A DNA stretch of 58,147 nucleotides from Bacillus sp. M6-12 (GCF_002860285.1 NZ_PGVF01000028.1:1-58147), one strand, 5' to 3'; shown: positions 24,313 to 33,989, numbered from the stretch's first letter. Numbers and translations: made by a program. The notes: generated by a model not told the origin, from the letters alone.

Positions 24313-24338
24313 GTTTAAAGAAGGGACAATAAGGGCAA
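24313..24338 (+). promoter_or_regulatory. candidate sigma-B promoter of ctc
   Basis: GTTTAA (24313-24318), 14-bp spacer, GGGCAA (24333-24338) resembles the general-stress promoter GTTTAA / GGGTAT. ctc is a classic sigma-B gene in B. subtilis. Confidence 0.65.
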
Positions 24339-24385
24339 TTTTTAAAGGAAGGATTACTCGATTTTGAAAAGGAAGGTGCAAGAAT

Positions 24386-25015
24386 ATGAGTAACGTATTG
24401 GAGGCAAAAGAACGCAAGGTTTCCCGGCACTCAGAGCTTCGAAAATTAAGAGATCAAGGAAATATTCCTGCAGTTGTATATGGGAATGCTACGGGCAGCA
24501 AGTCTATTTACGTAAGCAGCAATGAATTAATCAAAACGATTAAAGAAGTAGGCCGAAATGGAATCATTTCACTTAATTTAGAAGGCAATCCGCAAAATGT
24601 GATGCTTACAGAGTATCAGGCAGATCCATTAAAAAGTGAAATTTATCATGTCGATTTTTTGGCTGTAAATATGGATACCGAAATCCATGCCCAGGTGCGT
24701 TTAGCGCTTGCTGGTGATTCAAAGGGTGTGAAGGACGGAGGAGTTTTGCAGCAATCCCTTCATGAAGTGGCCGTTACAGCGAAGCCTGGAGATCTGCCGG
24801 ATGCCCTGCAAGTAGATGTCACTGAAATGCAGGTAGGCGATGTCATTACGGTGGGAGATATTAAAGGCAACTATAATATCACTATCAACCACGAAGATGA
24901 GGAGGTCATTGCTTCCGTACTGGCTCCAAGACAGGAAGAGGAAATCAGTACAGGAGAACAGCAATCTGAAGGACTTCCCGATAATCTTGAGGGCCGAGAA
25001 ACGCAGCCAGAGTAA
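24386..25015 (+). CDS. ctc: 50S ribosomal protein L25/general stress protein Ctc
   Basis: Two-domain L25/TL5/Ctc protein, 209 aa, binding 5S rRNA in the large subunit under stress. N-terminal L25 domain (about 1-92, 'RKLRDQGNIPAVVYG'), C-terminal TL5 beta-domain (about 93-185), and an acidic tail. ATG follows GGAAGGTG. A sigma-B-type promoter precedes it. Repeat copy C starts 36 bp after the stop; no clear terminator lies between. Confidence 0.94.
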   Translation: MSNVLEAKERKVSRHSELRKLRDQGNIPAVVYGNATGSKSIYVSSNELIKTIKEVGRNGIISLNLEGNPQNVMLTEYQADPLKSEIYHVDFLAVNMDTEIHAQVRLALAGDSKGVKDGGVLQQSLHEVAVTAKPGDLPDALQVDVTEMQVGDVITVGDIKGNYNITINHEDEEVIASVLAPRQEEEISTGEQQSEGLPDNLEGRETQPE

Positions 25016-25050
25016 TATTCAGCCATATGATAGTACAACCAAGACTAATA

Positions 25051-25310
25051 TCTAGCTTCAGCACCCAGCAACTTTTTCAACGCAGGAAGTAAAGCCCCAA
25101 CGTAAAGATGTGCTAGTGCTGACGACGCCAAAGGACGAAGGTTGTAACACGAATTTATGTTACCATACTGGCGAACTTAACTGTTCTTCCTCTTCAGAAT
25201 TGTGCTGGTGTTGGCGTTTGGCACAGTACGGAGGTTGTAAAGGCTTATGTTACAACCGTGCCAGACCGTAGTCGTCGTCGTTCCTTTTGTCAGCGCGCTT
25301 CCGCTTTTCG
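25051..25310 (+). repeat. mosaic intergenic repeat, copy C
   Basis: Divergent copy: CTAGCTTCAGCACCC at the left, GTCGTCGTTCCTTTTGTCAG then GCGCTTCCGCTTTTC at the right. It contains two hairpin modules: GTAAC...GTTAC (near 25145-25165), as in copy B, and a strong GGTTGTAA/TTACAACC stem near 25232-25256 enclosed by GGCAC/GTGCC. The CAAAG hairpin of copies A, B and D is missing, as is the AGAAAGTATAAC leader. Confidence 0.75.
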
Positions 25311-25357
25311 GTGTCGAAAAGAGTCAAAACTGCTTAGGCCAGATTAATGAAAAATAA

Positions 25358-25388
25358 TGGTATAATAGGCGTAACCAAAAATGGTTAC
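25358..25388 (+). promoter_or_regulatory. pth promoter and 5' hairpin
   Basis: TGGTATAAT (25358-25366) is an extended -10. Just at the expected transcript start a perfect 7-bp hairpin forms (GTAACCA 25371-25377, TGGTTAC 25382-25388), followed by TCTTTT. It may stabilise the 5' end or attenuate. Confidence 0.55.
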
Positions 25389-25435
25389 GTCTTTTGAAAT
25401 GATAAGAAATAGAAGGATTTTGGCGGTGTGTATGA

Positions 25436-25996
25436 ATGAAAATTTTTATCGGACTCGGAAATCCGGGTAAGCAATACGAAAAAACTAGGCATAATATAGG
25501 ATTTGAAGCAATTGATTTCTTAGCTGACAAGTGGAATATACCGCTGGATCAGGCAAAGCACAAAGGTATTTATGGAACCGGTGTGATAAAGGGCGAGAAA
25601 GTTCTTCTTCTTAAACCACTTACATATATGAATTTATCAGGAGAATCTATAGCAGCAGTGCTGAACTTCTATAAAGCGGATGTTTCTGATATTGTTATTC
25701 TGTATGATGACTTGGATCTCCCGGTGGGAAAAATCCGGCTTCGGCAAAAAGGCAGTGCAGGCGGCCATAATGGTATTAAATCTACGATTGCCCATGTTGG
25801 AACCCAGGAATTTAATCGTATTAGAATAGGGATTGGCCGTCCAGTAGGCCGAATTCCTGTAGTAGACTATGTGCTGGGTCGATTTAGCCAGGAGGATTGG
25901 ACTGACTTAATCAAAGTTATTGAAAAAATCGCCGCAGCCTGCGAAGATTGGATAGAAAAGCCTTTCTTAAAGGTGATGAATGATTTTAATCAATAA
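25436..25996 (+). CDS. pth: peptidyl-tRNA hydrolase
   Basis: Releases tRNA from peptidyl-tRNAs dropped by ribosomes (spoVC in B. subtilis). 186 aa. Active-site and contact motifs: 'GLGNPGKQYEKTRHNIGF' (Asn10 region, catalytic His about 20), 'PLTYMNLSG', 'DDLDLPVGK', 'GSAGGHNG'. Start ATG 25436; GGCGGTG is a modest ribosome binding site. An ATG at 25432 is in another frame. Starts the pth-fin-mfd segment. Confidence 0.97.
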   Translation: MKIFIGLGNPGKQYEKTRHNIGFEAIDFLADKWNIPLDQAKHKGIYGTGVIKGEKVLLLKPLTYMNLSGESIAAVLNFYKADVSDIVILYDDLDLPVGKIRLRQKGSAGGHNGIKSTIAHVGTQEFNRIRIGIGRPVGRIPVVDYVLGRFSQEDWTDLIKVIEKIAAACEDWIEKPFLKVMNDFNQ

Positions 25997-26034
25997 CAGA
26001 TTTTCATGTTTAATTCATGCTAAAACCTCAAAAG

Positions 26035-26066
26035 TGAATAAGACCCCCCTTTAGTGGCACATACTG
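26035..26066 (+). promoter_or_regulatory. candidate forespore promoter of fin
   Basis: TGAATA (26035-26040) and CATACTG (26060-26066) resemble sigma-G/F elements (TGnATA / CATACTA) with a 19-bp spacer, one longer than usual. fin is forespore expressed in B. subtilis. Confidence 0.4.
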
Positions 26067-26096
26067 TAACTAGTATGACATATAGGGGGTTATGTA

Positions 26097-26327
26097 ATGG
26101 CTCTCCATTACTTTTGCAGGCATTGCGGTACAAAACTTGGCTCAATTGAAAGTAATGCATTGGATGCCAATCATTTAGGTTTTTCCCGCCTGAATGAGGA
26201 AGAGCGGCAGGATATGATTGTTTATGAGTCAACAGGAGATATTCGAGTGAAAGCGATTTGTGAGGATTGTCATGAATCCTTCCATCGGAATCCAGATTTG
26301 CATCAAAATGATTATATTATTCATTAG
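26097..26327 (+). CDS. fin: anti-sigma-F factor Fin
   Basis: Forespore protein (YabK) that inhibits sigma-F-dependent transcription and helps the switch to sigma-G. 76 aa with two zinc-type pairs: 'CRHCG' (Cys7, Cys10) and 'CEDCHE' (about Cys56, Cys59). ATG follows AGGGGGT. With Gin at 752, this is the second small zinc anti-sigma in the window. A terminator follows before mfd. Confidence 0.94.
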   Translation: MALHYFCRHCGTKLGSIESNALDANHLGFSRLNEEERQDMIVYESTGDIRVKAICEDCHESFHRNPDLHQNDYIIH

Positions 26328-26335
26328 GTAAAAGA

Positions 26336-26362
26336 GCTTTGGACTTAATCCAAAGCATTTTT
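26336..26362 (+). terminator. terminator after fin
   Basis: GCTTTGGA (26336-26343), 5-nt loop, TCCAAAGC (26349-26356), then ATTTTT. Confidence 0.85.
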
Positions 26363-26505
26363 CCGTTTATAATTTTTTCCTCTATTTTAATTATGATAGA
26401 CTGGAAGCTTTTAAAGAACATAATTCCCGCTTGTTTCCTTAAGGAAAGCGGCTTACTAATAATTATAAATAGATAAATCCAAGCAGAAAGAAAGGAGGCA
26501 TCTGT

Positions 26506-29500
26506 ATGAACGGATTGCAACATTTGTTTTCAGCTCACGATGATGTCCAGTCTTTAATCAGCGGAATTAATGAAGGACTCCGGGAACAGCTTGTAGCTGG
26601 TCTTTCTGGTTCTTCCAGAGCAATGCTGATTTCTTCCGTTTATGAAGAAACCAGCCGTTCGATTTTGGTGGTTACCCATAATCTCCTGCAGGCTCAAAAG
26701 CTATATGATGACCTAATGAGTTTTATCCCTGAAGATCAATTATACCTTTATCCAGCCAATGAATTGATTGCCGCGGAATTAAGTGTTGCCAGCCCAGAGC
26801 TGAGGGCTCAGCGGGTAGAGGCATTGAATTTTTTGTCGCAAAATAAAAAAGGTATTACCATCGTTCCGATGTCAGGTTTAAGAAAGCAGCTGCCTCCAAA
26901 AGACCTTTGGAAAAAATTTCAGCTGAAGTTTGTTAAGGGAGAAGACATTCAATTGGATGGCTTGCTGGAATTGCTGATCTCGATGGGCTATTCAAGGTCC
27001 GATATGGTATCTTCTCCAGGCGAGTTCAGCAGTCGCGGCGGAATATTGGATATTTATCCGCTAACGGAGGCCAATCCTGTCCGGATTGAGCTTTTTGATA
27101 CAGAGGTAGAATCGATCCGAAGCTTCTCTATAGACGACCAGAGATCGATGGAGAAATTATCTTCCGTTTCTATCGGACCTTCTCATGAAGCTTTATTCGA
27201 GCAACAGCATATTGAGAGGCTGATCACCCGCCTGGAAGAAGGTTTAGCTAAAAGTTTAAAAAAATTAAAAAGCGATAAAGCAAAAGAACAGATGGTACAG
27301 AACATAGGTTTTGAGCTTGAACAGCTGAAAAATGGCAGCAAGCCAGACCAAATTTTAAAGTACATTAGCCTTGCTTATGAAAAACCGGCTAGTTTAATAG
27401 ATTATCTTCCGACAGGCGGCATTGTAATTCTCGATGAAATTAGCAGGATTCAGGAGATAAATGAAGCGCTTGAGAAAGAAGAAGCTGAATGGTACACTGG
27501 GCTGCTGGCCGAGGGAACTATCATACATGATGTCCAGCTCTCCCATCCTCTCCCGAAGCTTATTCAGGGTTCAAGCCATCCTTTCGTCTACCTTTCTTTA
27601 TTCCTGAGGCATGTTCCTCATACTAGTCCGCAAAACATCCTGAATTTCACATGCAAGCAGATGCAGAATTTCCATGGACAGATGCATGTATTTAAATCAG
27701 AGGCAGAACGTTGGAAGAAAGGTAAGTATACTGTCTTGCTTCTTGGTTCTGATCAAGAACGAATCAGCAAGCTACATAGTGTTCTTGAGGATTATGGGGT
27801 AGAAGCGGCAGAACTTAAGAGAGATAGCAATATACTTACAGAGAAGATACAGGTCCTTGAAGGCAGCCTCCATACAGGCTTCGAGCTTCCAATGCAAAAG
27901 CTGGCTGTGATAACTGAGCAGGAGCTTTTTAATAAAAGGACAAAGAAAACAGCCAGAAGGCAGAAGCTTACTAATGCCGAACGGATAAAAAGCTATTCCG
28001 AATTAAACGTAGGCGACTATGTTGTTCATGTTAACCATGGAATCGGAAAATATTTGGGTATTGAAACTCTCAATATCAATGGAATCCATAAGGATTATCT
28101 CAATATCCGCTATCAGGGGAGCGACAAGCTGTATGTGCCTGTCGATCAGATTGATCTTGTCCAGAAATACGTTGCTTCTGAAGGGAAAGAGCCCAAGCTT
28201 TATAAGCTTGGCGGAAATGACTGGAAACGGGTTAAGAGCAAAGTTCATTCCTCTGTCCAGAACATTGCAGATGACTTGATTAAGCTTTATGCAGAACGAG
28301 AAGCGGCGAAGGGATATGCCTTTTCTCTAGATGGTGATATGCAAAGAGAGTTTGAAACTTCATTTCCTTATCAGGAAACAGAGGATCAAACCCGGTCCAT
28401 TCATGAAATTAAAAAGGATATGGAACGGGAACGGCCAATGGATCGTCTGCTTTGCGGCGATGTTGGCTATGGGAAAACGGAGGTTGCCATTCGCGCGGCA
28501 TTTAAAGCGATTATGGATGGGAAACAGGTGGCTTTTTTGGTTCCTACGACCATCCTTGCCCAGCAGCATTATGAAACAATGCGGGAAAGATTTCAGGATT
28601 ATCCGATTAATATCGGGCTAATGAGCCGGTTCCGTTCCAAAAAGCAGCAAACAGAAACTGCCAAGGGACTTAAGGCTGGGACCGTTGATATTGTAGTTGG
28701 TACTCATAGGCTGTTATCAAAAGATATTATTTATCATGACCTCGGTTTACTGATTGTCGATGAAGAACAGCGGTTCGGTGTAACACATAAAGAAAAAATT
28801 AAACAGCTGAAAACAAATGTTGATGTGCTGACCTTGACTGCCACCCCTATCCCGCGGACACTTCATATGTCGATGCTGGGTGTAAGGGACTTGTCTGTAA
28901 TAGAAACACCTCCAGAAAACAGGTTCCCTGTTCAAACATATGTTATGGAATACAATGGAGGGCTTGTCAGAGAAGCGATTGAAAGAGAATTGGCGCGGGA
29001 TGGACAGGTTTATTTCCTATATAACAGGGTAGAAGATATATCAAGAAAAGCAGAAGAAATTTCCATGTTGGTTCCCGACGCACGTGTTACCTTCGCTCAT
29101 GGGCAAATGTCCGAGCAGGAGCTTGAATCGGTCATGCTGGAATTTCTCGAAGGCGAGTCAGACGTGTTAGTCAGTACAACCATCATTGAAACCGGCGTTG
29201 ATATCCCGAATGTGAATACATTAATCGTGCATGATGCCGATAGGATGGGATTATCCCAGCTTTATCAGCTTCGGGGACGGGTCGGGCGGTCAAACCGCGT
29301 GGCATATGCCTATTTTACCTACCGAAAGGATAAGGTCCTGACTGAGGTAGCTGAGAAAAGGCTGCAGGCAATTAAAGAATTCACCGAACTGGGTTCAGGC
29401 TTTAAAATTGCCATGCGTGATTTATCCATTCGCGGTGCCGGTAATCTTCTTGGAGCAGAACAGCACGGATTCATTGATTCTGTCGGCTTTGATCTATATT

Positions 29501-30042
29501 CCCAAATGCTAAAAGAGGCAATTGAACAGCGTAAAGGGGACTTAGCTGAAGAAAAGCCGGCACAGCTCGAAATTGACCTGGAAATTGATGCTTATATCCC
29601 GGATGCCTATATATCCGATGGAAACCAGAAAATTGAGATGTATAAACGGTTTCGAGGGATTACGTCAATTAAGGAGTATGAAGAGCTGGAGGAGGAAATG
29701 CTTGATCGTTTCGGTGAATATCCAGAGGAGGTCGGTTATCTTTTGCAGATTGCTGAAATGAAGGTATACGCTTTAGAAGCTGGCGTTGAAAGCATTAAGC
29801 AATCAAAAGATGACATATCCATTTTCATCTCAGATAAAGCAAGCGGTGAAATAGATGGCCAGAAAATATTCCAATTGGGGTCGCAATATGGCCGAATGAT
29901 AGGTTTGGGTATGGATGGAAACAGGATGAAGATAGTGCTGCATACCCGCGGCACTGCTCCAGACAAGTGGCTGAATACACTTTATGAAATTATTAAAGGG
30001 CTTAAGGACGTAAAAAAAACGAACCAGCCTGCCGGAAAGTAA
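26506..30042 (+). CDS. mfd: transcription-repair coupling factor Mfd
   Basis: ATP-driven translocase that removes RNA polymerase stalled at lesions and recruits UvrA. 1178 aa, usual length. Order: UvrB-like N-terminal module (about 1-350), RNA-polymerase-interaction domain (about 490-560, 'VGDYVVHVNHGIGKYLGI'), superfamily 2 helicase with Walker A 'GDVGYGKTE' (from Gly651), Walker B 'DEEQ' (752-755), 'TATPIPRTL', 'QLRGRVGRS', and the C-terminal D7 domain. ATG follows AAAGGAGG. Confidence 0.98.
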   Translation: MNGLQHLFSAHDDVQSLISGINEGLREQLVAGLSGSSRAMLISSVYEETSRSILVVTHNLLQAQKLYDDLMSFIPEDQLYLYPANELIAAELSVASPELRAQRVEALNFLSQNKKGITIVPMSGLRKQLPPKDLWKKFQLKFVKGEDIQLDGLLELLISMGYSRSDMVSSPGEFSSRGGILDIYPLTEANPVRIELFDTEVESIRSFSIDDQRSMEKLSSVSIGPSHEALFEQQHIERLITRLEEGLAKSLKKLKSDKAKEQMVQNIGFELEQLKNGSKPDQILKYISLAYEKPASLIDYLPTGGIVILDEISRIQEINEALEKEEAEWYTGLLAEGTIIHDVQLSHPLPKLIQGSSHPFVYLSLFLRHVPHTSPQNILNFTCKQMQNFHGQMHVFKSEAERWKKGKYTVLLLGSDQERISKLHSVLEDYGVEAAELKRDSNILTEKIQVLEGSLHTGFELPMQKLAVITEQELFNKRTKKTARRQKLTNAERIKSYSELNVGDYVVHVNHGIGKYLGIETLNINGIHKDYLNIRYQGSDKLYVPVDQIDLVQKYVASEGKEPKLYKLGGNDWKRVKSKVHSSVQNIADDLIKLYAEREAAKGYAFSLDGDMQREFETSFPYQETEDQTRSIHEIKKDMERERPMDRLLCGDVGYGKTEVAIRAAFKAIMDGKQVAFLVPTTILAQQHYETMRERFQDYPINIGLMSRFRSKKQQTETAKGLKAGTVDIVVGTHRLLSKDIIYHDLGLLIVDEEQRFGVTHKEKIKQLKTNVDVLTLTATPIPRTLHMSMLGVRDLSVIETPPENRFPVQTYVMEYNGGLVREAIERELARDGQVYFLYNRVEDISRKAEEISMLVPDARVTFAHGQMSEQELESVMLEFLEGESDVLVSTTIIETGVDIPNVNTLIVHDADRMGLSQLYQLRGRVGRSNRVAYAYFTYRKDKVLTEVAEKRLQAIKEFTELGSGFKIAMRDLSIRGAGNLLGAEQHGFIDSVGFDLYSQMLKEAIEQRKGDLAEEKPAQLEIDLEIDAYIPDAYISDGNQKIEMYKRFRGITSIKEYEELEEEMLDRFGEYPEEVGYLLQIAEMKVYALEAGVESIKQSKDDISIFISDKASGEIDGQKIFQLGSQYGRMIGLGMDGNRMKIVLHTRGTAPDKWLNTLYEIIKGLKDVKKTNQPAGK

Positions 30043-30085
30043 TGACGCACCATAAGGAGTATATAAAGAAAAATTCTTTCAATGT

Positions 30086-30114
30086 GTATAGAACTTTCCA
30101 TATGAAAAATACTA
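30086..30114 (+). promoter_or_regulatory. candidate sigma-G promoter of spoVT
   Basis: GTATA (30086-30090), 17-bp spacer, AATACTA (30108-30114; one base from CATACTA). spoVT is sigma-G dependent in B. subtilis. Confidence 0.6.
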
Positions 30115-30195
30115 AGTTCAACAATGGTGATGATTTCAAAAACAGGTAATCACATCACTTAAAAAAACCATTAGAGGAAAGCGAGGCAACACAAG

Positions 30196-30732
30196 ATGAA
30201 AGCAACTGGTATCGTACGTCGTATTGACGATTTAGGCCGAGTGGTTATTCCTAAGGAAATCCGCAGAACACTTCGAATCCGCGAGGGAGACCCACTTGAG
30301 ATTTTTGTTGATAGAGATGGAGAAGTTATTCTAAAAAAGTATTCACCTATTAGTGAATTAAGCGATTTTGCAAAAGAATATGCAGAAGCATTATACGATA
30401 GCTTAGGAAACCCTATATTGATCTGTGACCGCGATACTTATATCGCACTTGCGGGAATTTCCAAAAAAGATTATTTAAATAAAGCTGTAAGTGAATTGAT
30501 TGAAAAAACGATGGAAGAACGTTCGTCTGTCCTTGAAAACTCAAAAGGAAGCATTGCGCTAGTTGATGGATTAGAAGAAGATGTCCAGTCCTATACGGTA
30601 GGGCCTATTGTAGCAAACGGTGACCCAATAGGTGCAGTCATTATTTTTTCAAAGGATGGTTCCCTCGGAGAAGTAGAACGGAAAGCTGTAGAAACAGCTG
30701 CAGGCTTCCTTGCAAGACAAATGGAATCGTAA
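30196..30732 (+). CDS. spoVT: stage V sporulation protein T
   Basis: Forespore transcription factor modulating sigma-G genes. 178 aa: N-terminal AbrB-type DNA-binding domain ('MKATGIVRRIDDLGRVVIPK', residues 1-50), sharing its opening with AbrB at 9186, and a C-terminal GAF-like domain (about 55-178). Ribosome binding site GAGGAAAGCGAGG. Monocistronic with its own terminator. Confidence 0.97.
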   Translation: MKATGIVRRIDDLGRVVIPKEIRRTLRIREGDPLEIFVDRDGEVILKKYSPISELSDFAKEYAEALYDSLGNPILICDRDTYIALAGISKKDYLNKAVSELIEKTMEERSSVLENSKGSIALVDGLEEDVQSYTVGPIVANGDPIGAVIIFSKDGSLGEVERKAVETAAGFLARQMES

Positions 30733-30744
30733 GGATAGTGGAGG

Positions 30745-30776
30745 AAAGGGTAGCTGCCGCTGCCTTTTTTCTTTTT
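30745..30776 (+). terminator. terminator after spoVT
   Basis: GGTAGC (30749-30754), TGCC loop, GCTGCC (30759-30764), flanked by A and T tracts; a second T run follows. Confidence 0.75.
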
Positions 30777-30842
30777 TTTTAGGATCATGAAGAATCACTT
30801 TTCATATATGTCCTTCCACATTCTCAGGGACCCGCTTCCTTA

Positions 30843-30851
30843 TGTTATAAT
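30843..30851 (+). promoter_or_regulatory. extended -10 promoter of yabM operon
   Basis: TGTTATAAT, 33 bp before the yabM start; the -35 region is weak. Confidence 0.55.
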
Positions 30852-30883
30852 ACAACCACATAAACTGTGGAAGGGGAAAAACA

Positions 30884-32512
30884 ATGGCCCAGAGGCTGGA
30901 TTTATCTAAAAAGCTGTTTCGCGGAGCCGTTATTTTGACTGTAGCTGCACTGGTAACTAAAATATTAAGCGCAGCTTATAGAATACCGTTTCAAAACATA
31001 GCCGGGGATATCGGATTTTACATATATCAGCAAGTGTATCCTTTTTATGGGATTGCCCTTATTTTTTCAACCTATGGCTTTCCTGCTGTTATTTCGAAGC
31101 TTGTCGCCGAGCAGCGGCAGGAGGACAATCAGTTCATCCAAACCATTTTGATTCCCGCCTTTCTGATAATCGGAGGGATCGGCAGCGCACTTTGTTCGTT
31201 GTTCTATTGGGGTGCAGACTGGATTGCGTCTGCTATGAAGGATCCGGAACTGGCAGGGCCAATAAAGCTTATTTCCTTTTCATTCTTGCTAATGCCTGTC
31301 ATCTCGGTATTAAGAGGGTATTACCAGGGGAAAAGTGATATGTTCCCTACAGCGGTATCTCAAGTGGCAGAGCAGCTCATACGGGTGTGCGGAATTCTGA
31401 TTTTTTCTTTACTCTTACTTTGGCAGGGAAAGTCGTTATATGAAATTGGTTTTGGCGCATATTTAGGCTCGTTATTAGGAGGCCTTGCATGCGTTACGGT
31501 TCTTCTCCTTTTTATGTGGAAAAGAAAGGACTTGAATCTTTTTCAAAAAAAGTTCCTGTTTCAGCAGCGAATAAAATGGAAGAGCTTAAGCAAGATTCTC
31601 CTATTTCAAGGGCTGGCATTTTGTATGACCAGCCTGATTCTTGTCCTGATCCAGCTTGTGGACTCATGGCATTTGTACTCCCTGCTGCTTGATTCTGGTA
31701 TGGAACAAGATAGCGCTAAGGCGCTAAAAGGCGTTTATGACAGGGGACAGCCGCTCCTGCAGCTGGGTACGGTAGTGGCGAGTTCCTTATCACTTACACT
31801 GATCCCTTTAATATCGGGTTATTTAAAAAAAGGAAAGTTCGAAGAGATTGAGGAGAAAATAAGGCTTTCATTCCGAATTAGTATAACAGTTGGTTTAGGG
31901 GCGGCCATAGGATTGCTGCTGCTTATAGAATCAGCAAATTATATGCTCTTTGAAGATAGTAAAGGGTCGGGGACACTTGGTGTGCTGTCTTTATCCATTT
32001 TCTTTACATCCTTGGTCACGACAAGTTCCTCCATATTACAGAGCATGGGCCATTATCGATCAACGGTAATTGTACTGATGCTGGGCATACTGTCTAAGTG
32101 GGTTTTAAATCTGTTGTTCGTCCCTCTTTATAGCATCACTGGGGCAGCCTTGGCAAGTGTTATATCATTTATATTCATGTCCGTCCTTTTGCATGTAAGG
32201 CTAAAAAAATATTTACGCAGGACATTGCTTGGTATGCCCCATTTCAGGTGGTTGGCAAGAGGGATTCTTGCAATGGCTATTGTCCTTGTAATCCATGGCC
32301 AAGTGTTTCAGCTCTTCCCGATAGAAGGAAGGCTGTTTGCGTCCCTGCAGGCTTTAACTGGTGTCTTAATTGGCGGGACTATATATCTTGTGCTAATCAT
32401 CCGCTCAGGGATGTTTTCATTTAATGAACTGGTGCTGCTGCCTTTTGGAAGCAAGCTTGCATTATTGCTGCGTCAAAAACATGAAAGGGAGTTAAGTGAA
32501 TTTGATGAATGA
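30884..32512 (+). CDS. yabM: MurJ/SpoVB-like polysaccharide flippase family protein YabM
   Basis: Integral membrane protein of the MOP exporter superfamily (polysaccharide biosynthesis/lipid II flippase-like), 542 aa, with roughly 14 hydrophobic helices spaced over the whole length. Related to SpoVB and other Bacillus MurJ-like paralogs; the lipid substrate is not established for YabM. ATG follows GGAAGGGG. It overlaps yabN by 17 bp and probably heads yabM-yabN-rqcP. Confidence 0.87.
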   Translation: MAQRLDLSKKLFRGAVILTVAALVTKILSAAYRIPFQNIAGDIGFYIYQQVYPFYGIALIFSTYGFPAVISKLVAEQRQEDNQFIQTILIPAFLIIGGIGSALCSLFYWGADWIASAMKDPELAGPIKLISFSFLLMPVISVLRGYYQGKSDMFPTAVSQVAEQLIRVCGILIFSLLLLWQGKSLYEIGFGAYLGSLLGGLACVTVLLLFMWKRKDLNLFQKKFLFQQRIKWKSLSKILLFQGLAFCMTSLILVLIQLVDSWHLYSLLLDSGMEQDSAKALKGVYDRGQPLLQLGTVVASSLSLTLIPLISGYLKKGKFEEIEEKIRLSFRISITVGLGAAIGLLLLIESANYMLFEDSKGSGTLGVLSLSIFFTSLVTTSSSILQSMGHYRSTVIVLMLGILSKWVLNLLFVPLYSITGAALASVISFIFMSVLLHVRLKKYLRRTLLGMPHFRWLARGILAMAIVLVIHGQVFQLFPIEGRLFASLQALTGVLIGGTIYLVLIIRSGMFSFNELVLLPFGSKLALLLRQKHERELSEFDE

Positions 32513-33977
32513 AATTAAAATATTGGGATTAGGGGCGGGCGAGCTGGAGCAGCTTCCTTTGGGAGTTTACCGGAAAATAGTCGCTGCCGGTGAATGCTAT
32601 ACAAGGACACTCGAACATCCGGTCATAGCCGAGCTTGCAATGGATGGCGTCTTGTTTAATAGCTTTGACCATATATATGAGAAGCACGAGCAATTTGAGG
32701 AAGTTTATGAAGAAATAGCAGAAACATTGCTCGATCATGCGGCGAAAGGCTCTATTATGTATACGGTGCCAGGCCATCCGATGGTGGCGGAAAAAACAGT
32801 TCAGCTCCTGTTTGAAAAAGCAGTTAAAAGGGGTATACAAGTTACGGTTGAGGGCGGTCAGAGCTTTCTTGATCCTTTGTTCCAGGCAACAGGGGCGGAC
32901 CCGATTGAAGGTTTCCAGCTCCTGGATGGAACGGCCCTTAAAAGGGATGAAATAATCATAACCCAGCATATGATTATCGGACAGGTTTATGATGCATTTG
33001 TAGCTTCAGAGGTTAAGCTAACCCTTATGGAAAAGCTTCCGGATGATTATGAGGTTTTAATTGTGACAGCTGCAGGGACCAGTATGGAAAAGGTAATTAA
33101 GGTACCTCTTTTTGAATTGGACCGGCAGATGGAACTTAGCAATTTAACAAGTGTTTATGTTCCTCCCGTAAAAGAAGACGAACATCTTTACCGTGAGTTC
33201 TCCAGACTGAGAGAAATTATTGCTGTCTTGAGAGGTCCAAATGGTTGTCCCTGGGATAAAAAACAAACTCATGAAAGTTTGAAAAAATATTTAATCGAGG
33301 AAACCTATGAAGTTATAGATGCTATTGATAGCGGCGATGATGACGGACTAGTCGGGGAATTGGGAGATGTACTCTTACAAGTGATGCTTCATTCCCAGAT
33401 TGGTGAAGATGAAGGCTTGTTTACTGTAGATGATGTCATTCGCAGCATATCTGAAAAAATGGTTCGCCGCCATCCTCATGTATTTGGCAATGCCGTTGCC
33501 GAAACAGCTGAGGATGTAACGGCAAATTGGGAGAAAATTAAGGCCCGCGAAAAAAAACAGGATGCCGGCCTTCCCTCATCCTTCCTTGCGGGTATTAGCG
33601 CTTCTCTGCCACAGCTGATTCAATCTTACGAATACCAAAAGGCAGCTGCCAAAGTAGGGTTTGATTGGGATGAAGCGGTTGAGGCATGGGAAAAAGTGAA
33701 GGAAGAAATAAACGAAGTTGAAGTGGAGCTTTTTAATCAAGAAGTGGATCAGGATAAGCTTAAAAGTGAACTCGGTGACCTGTTTTTTGCCATCGTGAAT
33801 GTTTCGCGTTTTTATAGCATTCAGCCAGAAGAAGCTGTACATAGTGCAAACCGGAAGTTTCAGCAGCGGTTCTCTTATATAGAGGAGTGTGTCCGAAAAT
33901 CAGGAAAAAGCTTTGCCGATTTTTCACTCGAAGAACTTGACCAATTTTGGAATGAAGCAAAAGCTAAAGGACTATAA
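32496..33977 (+). CDS. yabN: tetrapyrrole methylase-MazG fusion protein YabN
   Basis: Two-domain protein, 493 aa. Residues about 1-220 are a tetrapyrrole (corrin/porphyrin)-methylase-like fold ('ILGLGAGELEQL', 'YTVPGHPMVAEKT'). Residues about 225-493 are MazG nucleoside triphosphate pyrophosphohydrolase: 'GCPWDKKQTH', metal-binding 'EETYEV' and 'ELGDVLLQV', and a second MazG half. MazG removes aberrant NTPs. GTG 32496 (4 nt from GGGAG) or ATG 32505 may be the start. Confidence 0.92.
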   Translation: MNLMNEIKILGLGAGELEQLPLGVYRKIVAAGECYTRTLEHPVIAELAMDGVLFNSFDHIYEKHEQFEEVYEEIAETLLDHAAKGSIMYTVPGHPMVAEKTVQLLFEKAVKRGIQVTVEGGQSFLDPLFQATGADPIEGFQLLDGTALKRDEIIITQHMIIGQVYDAFVASEVKLTLMEKLPDDYEVLIVTAAGTSMEKVIKVPLFELDRQMELSNLTSVYVPPVKEDEHLYREFSRLREIIAVLRGPNGCPWDKKQTHESLKKYLIEETYEVIDAIDSGDDDGLVGELGDVLLQVMLHSQIGEDEGLFTVDDVIRSISEKMVRRHPHVFGNAVAETAEDVTANWEKIKAREKKQDAGLPSSFLAGISASLPQLIQSYEYQKAAAKVGFDWDEAVEAWEKVKEEINEVEVELFNQEVDQDKLKSELGDLFFAIVNVSRFYSIQPEEAVHSANRKFQQRFSYIEECVRKSGKSFADFSLEELDQFWNEAKAKGL

Positions 33978-33989
33978 GGGGGAAAAAGC

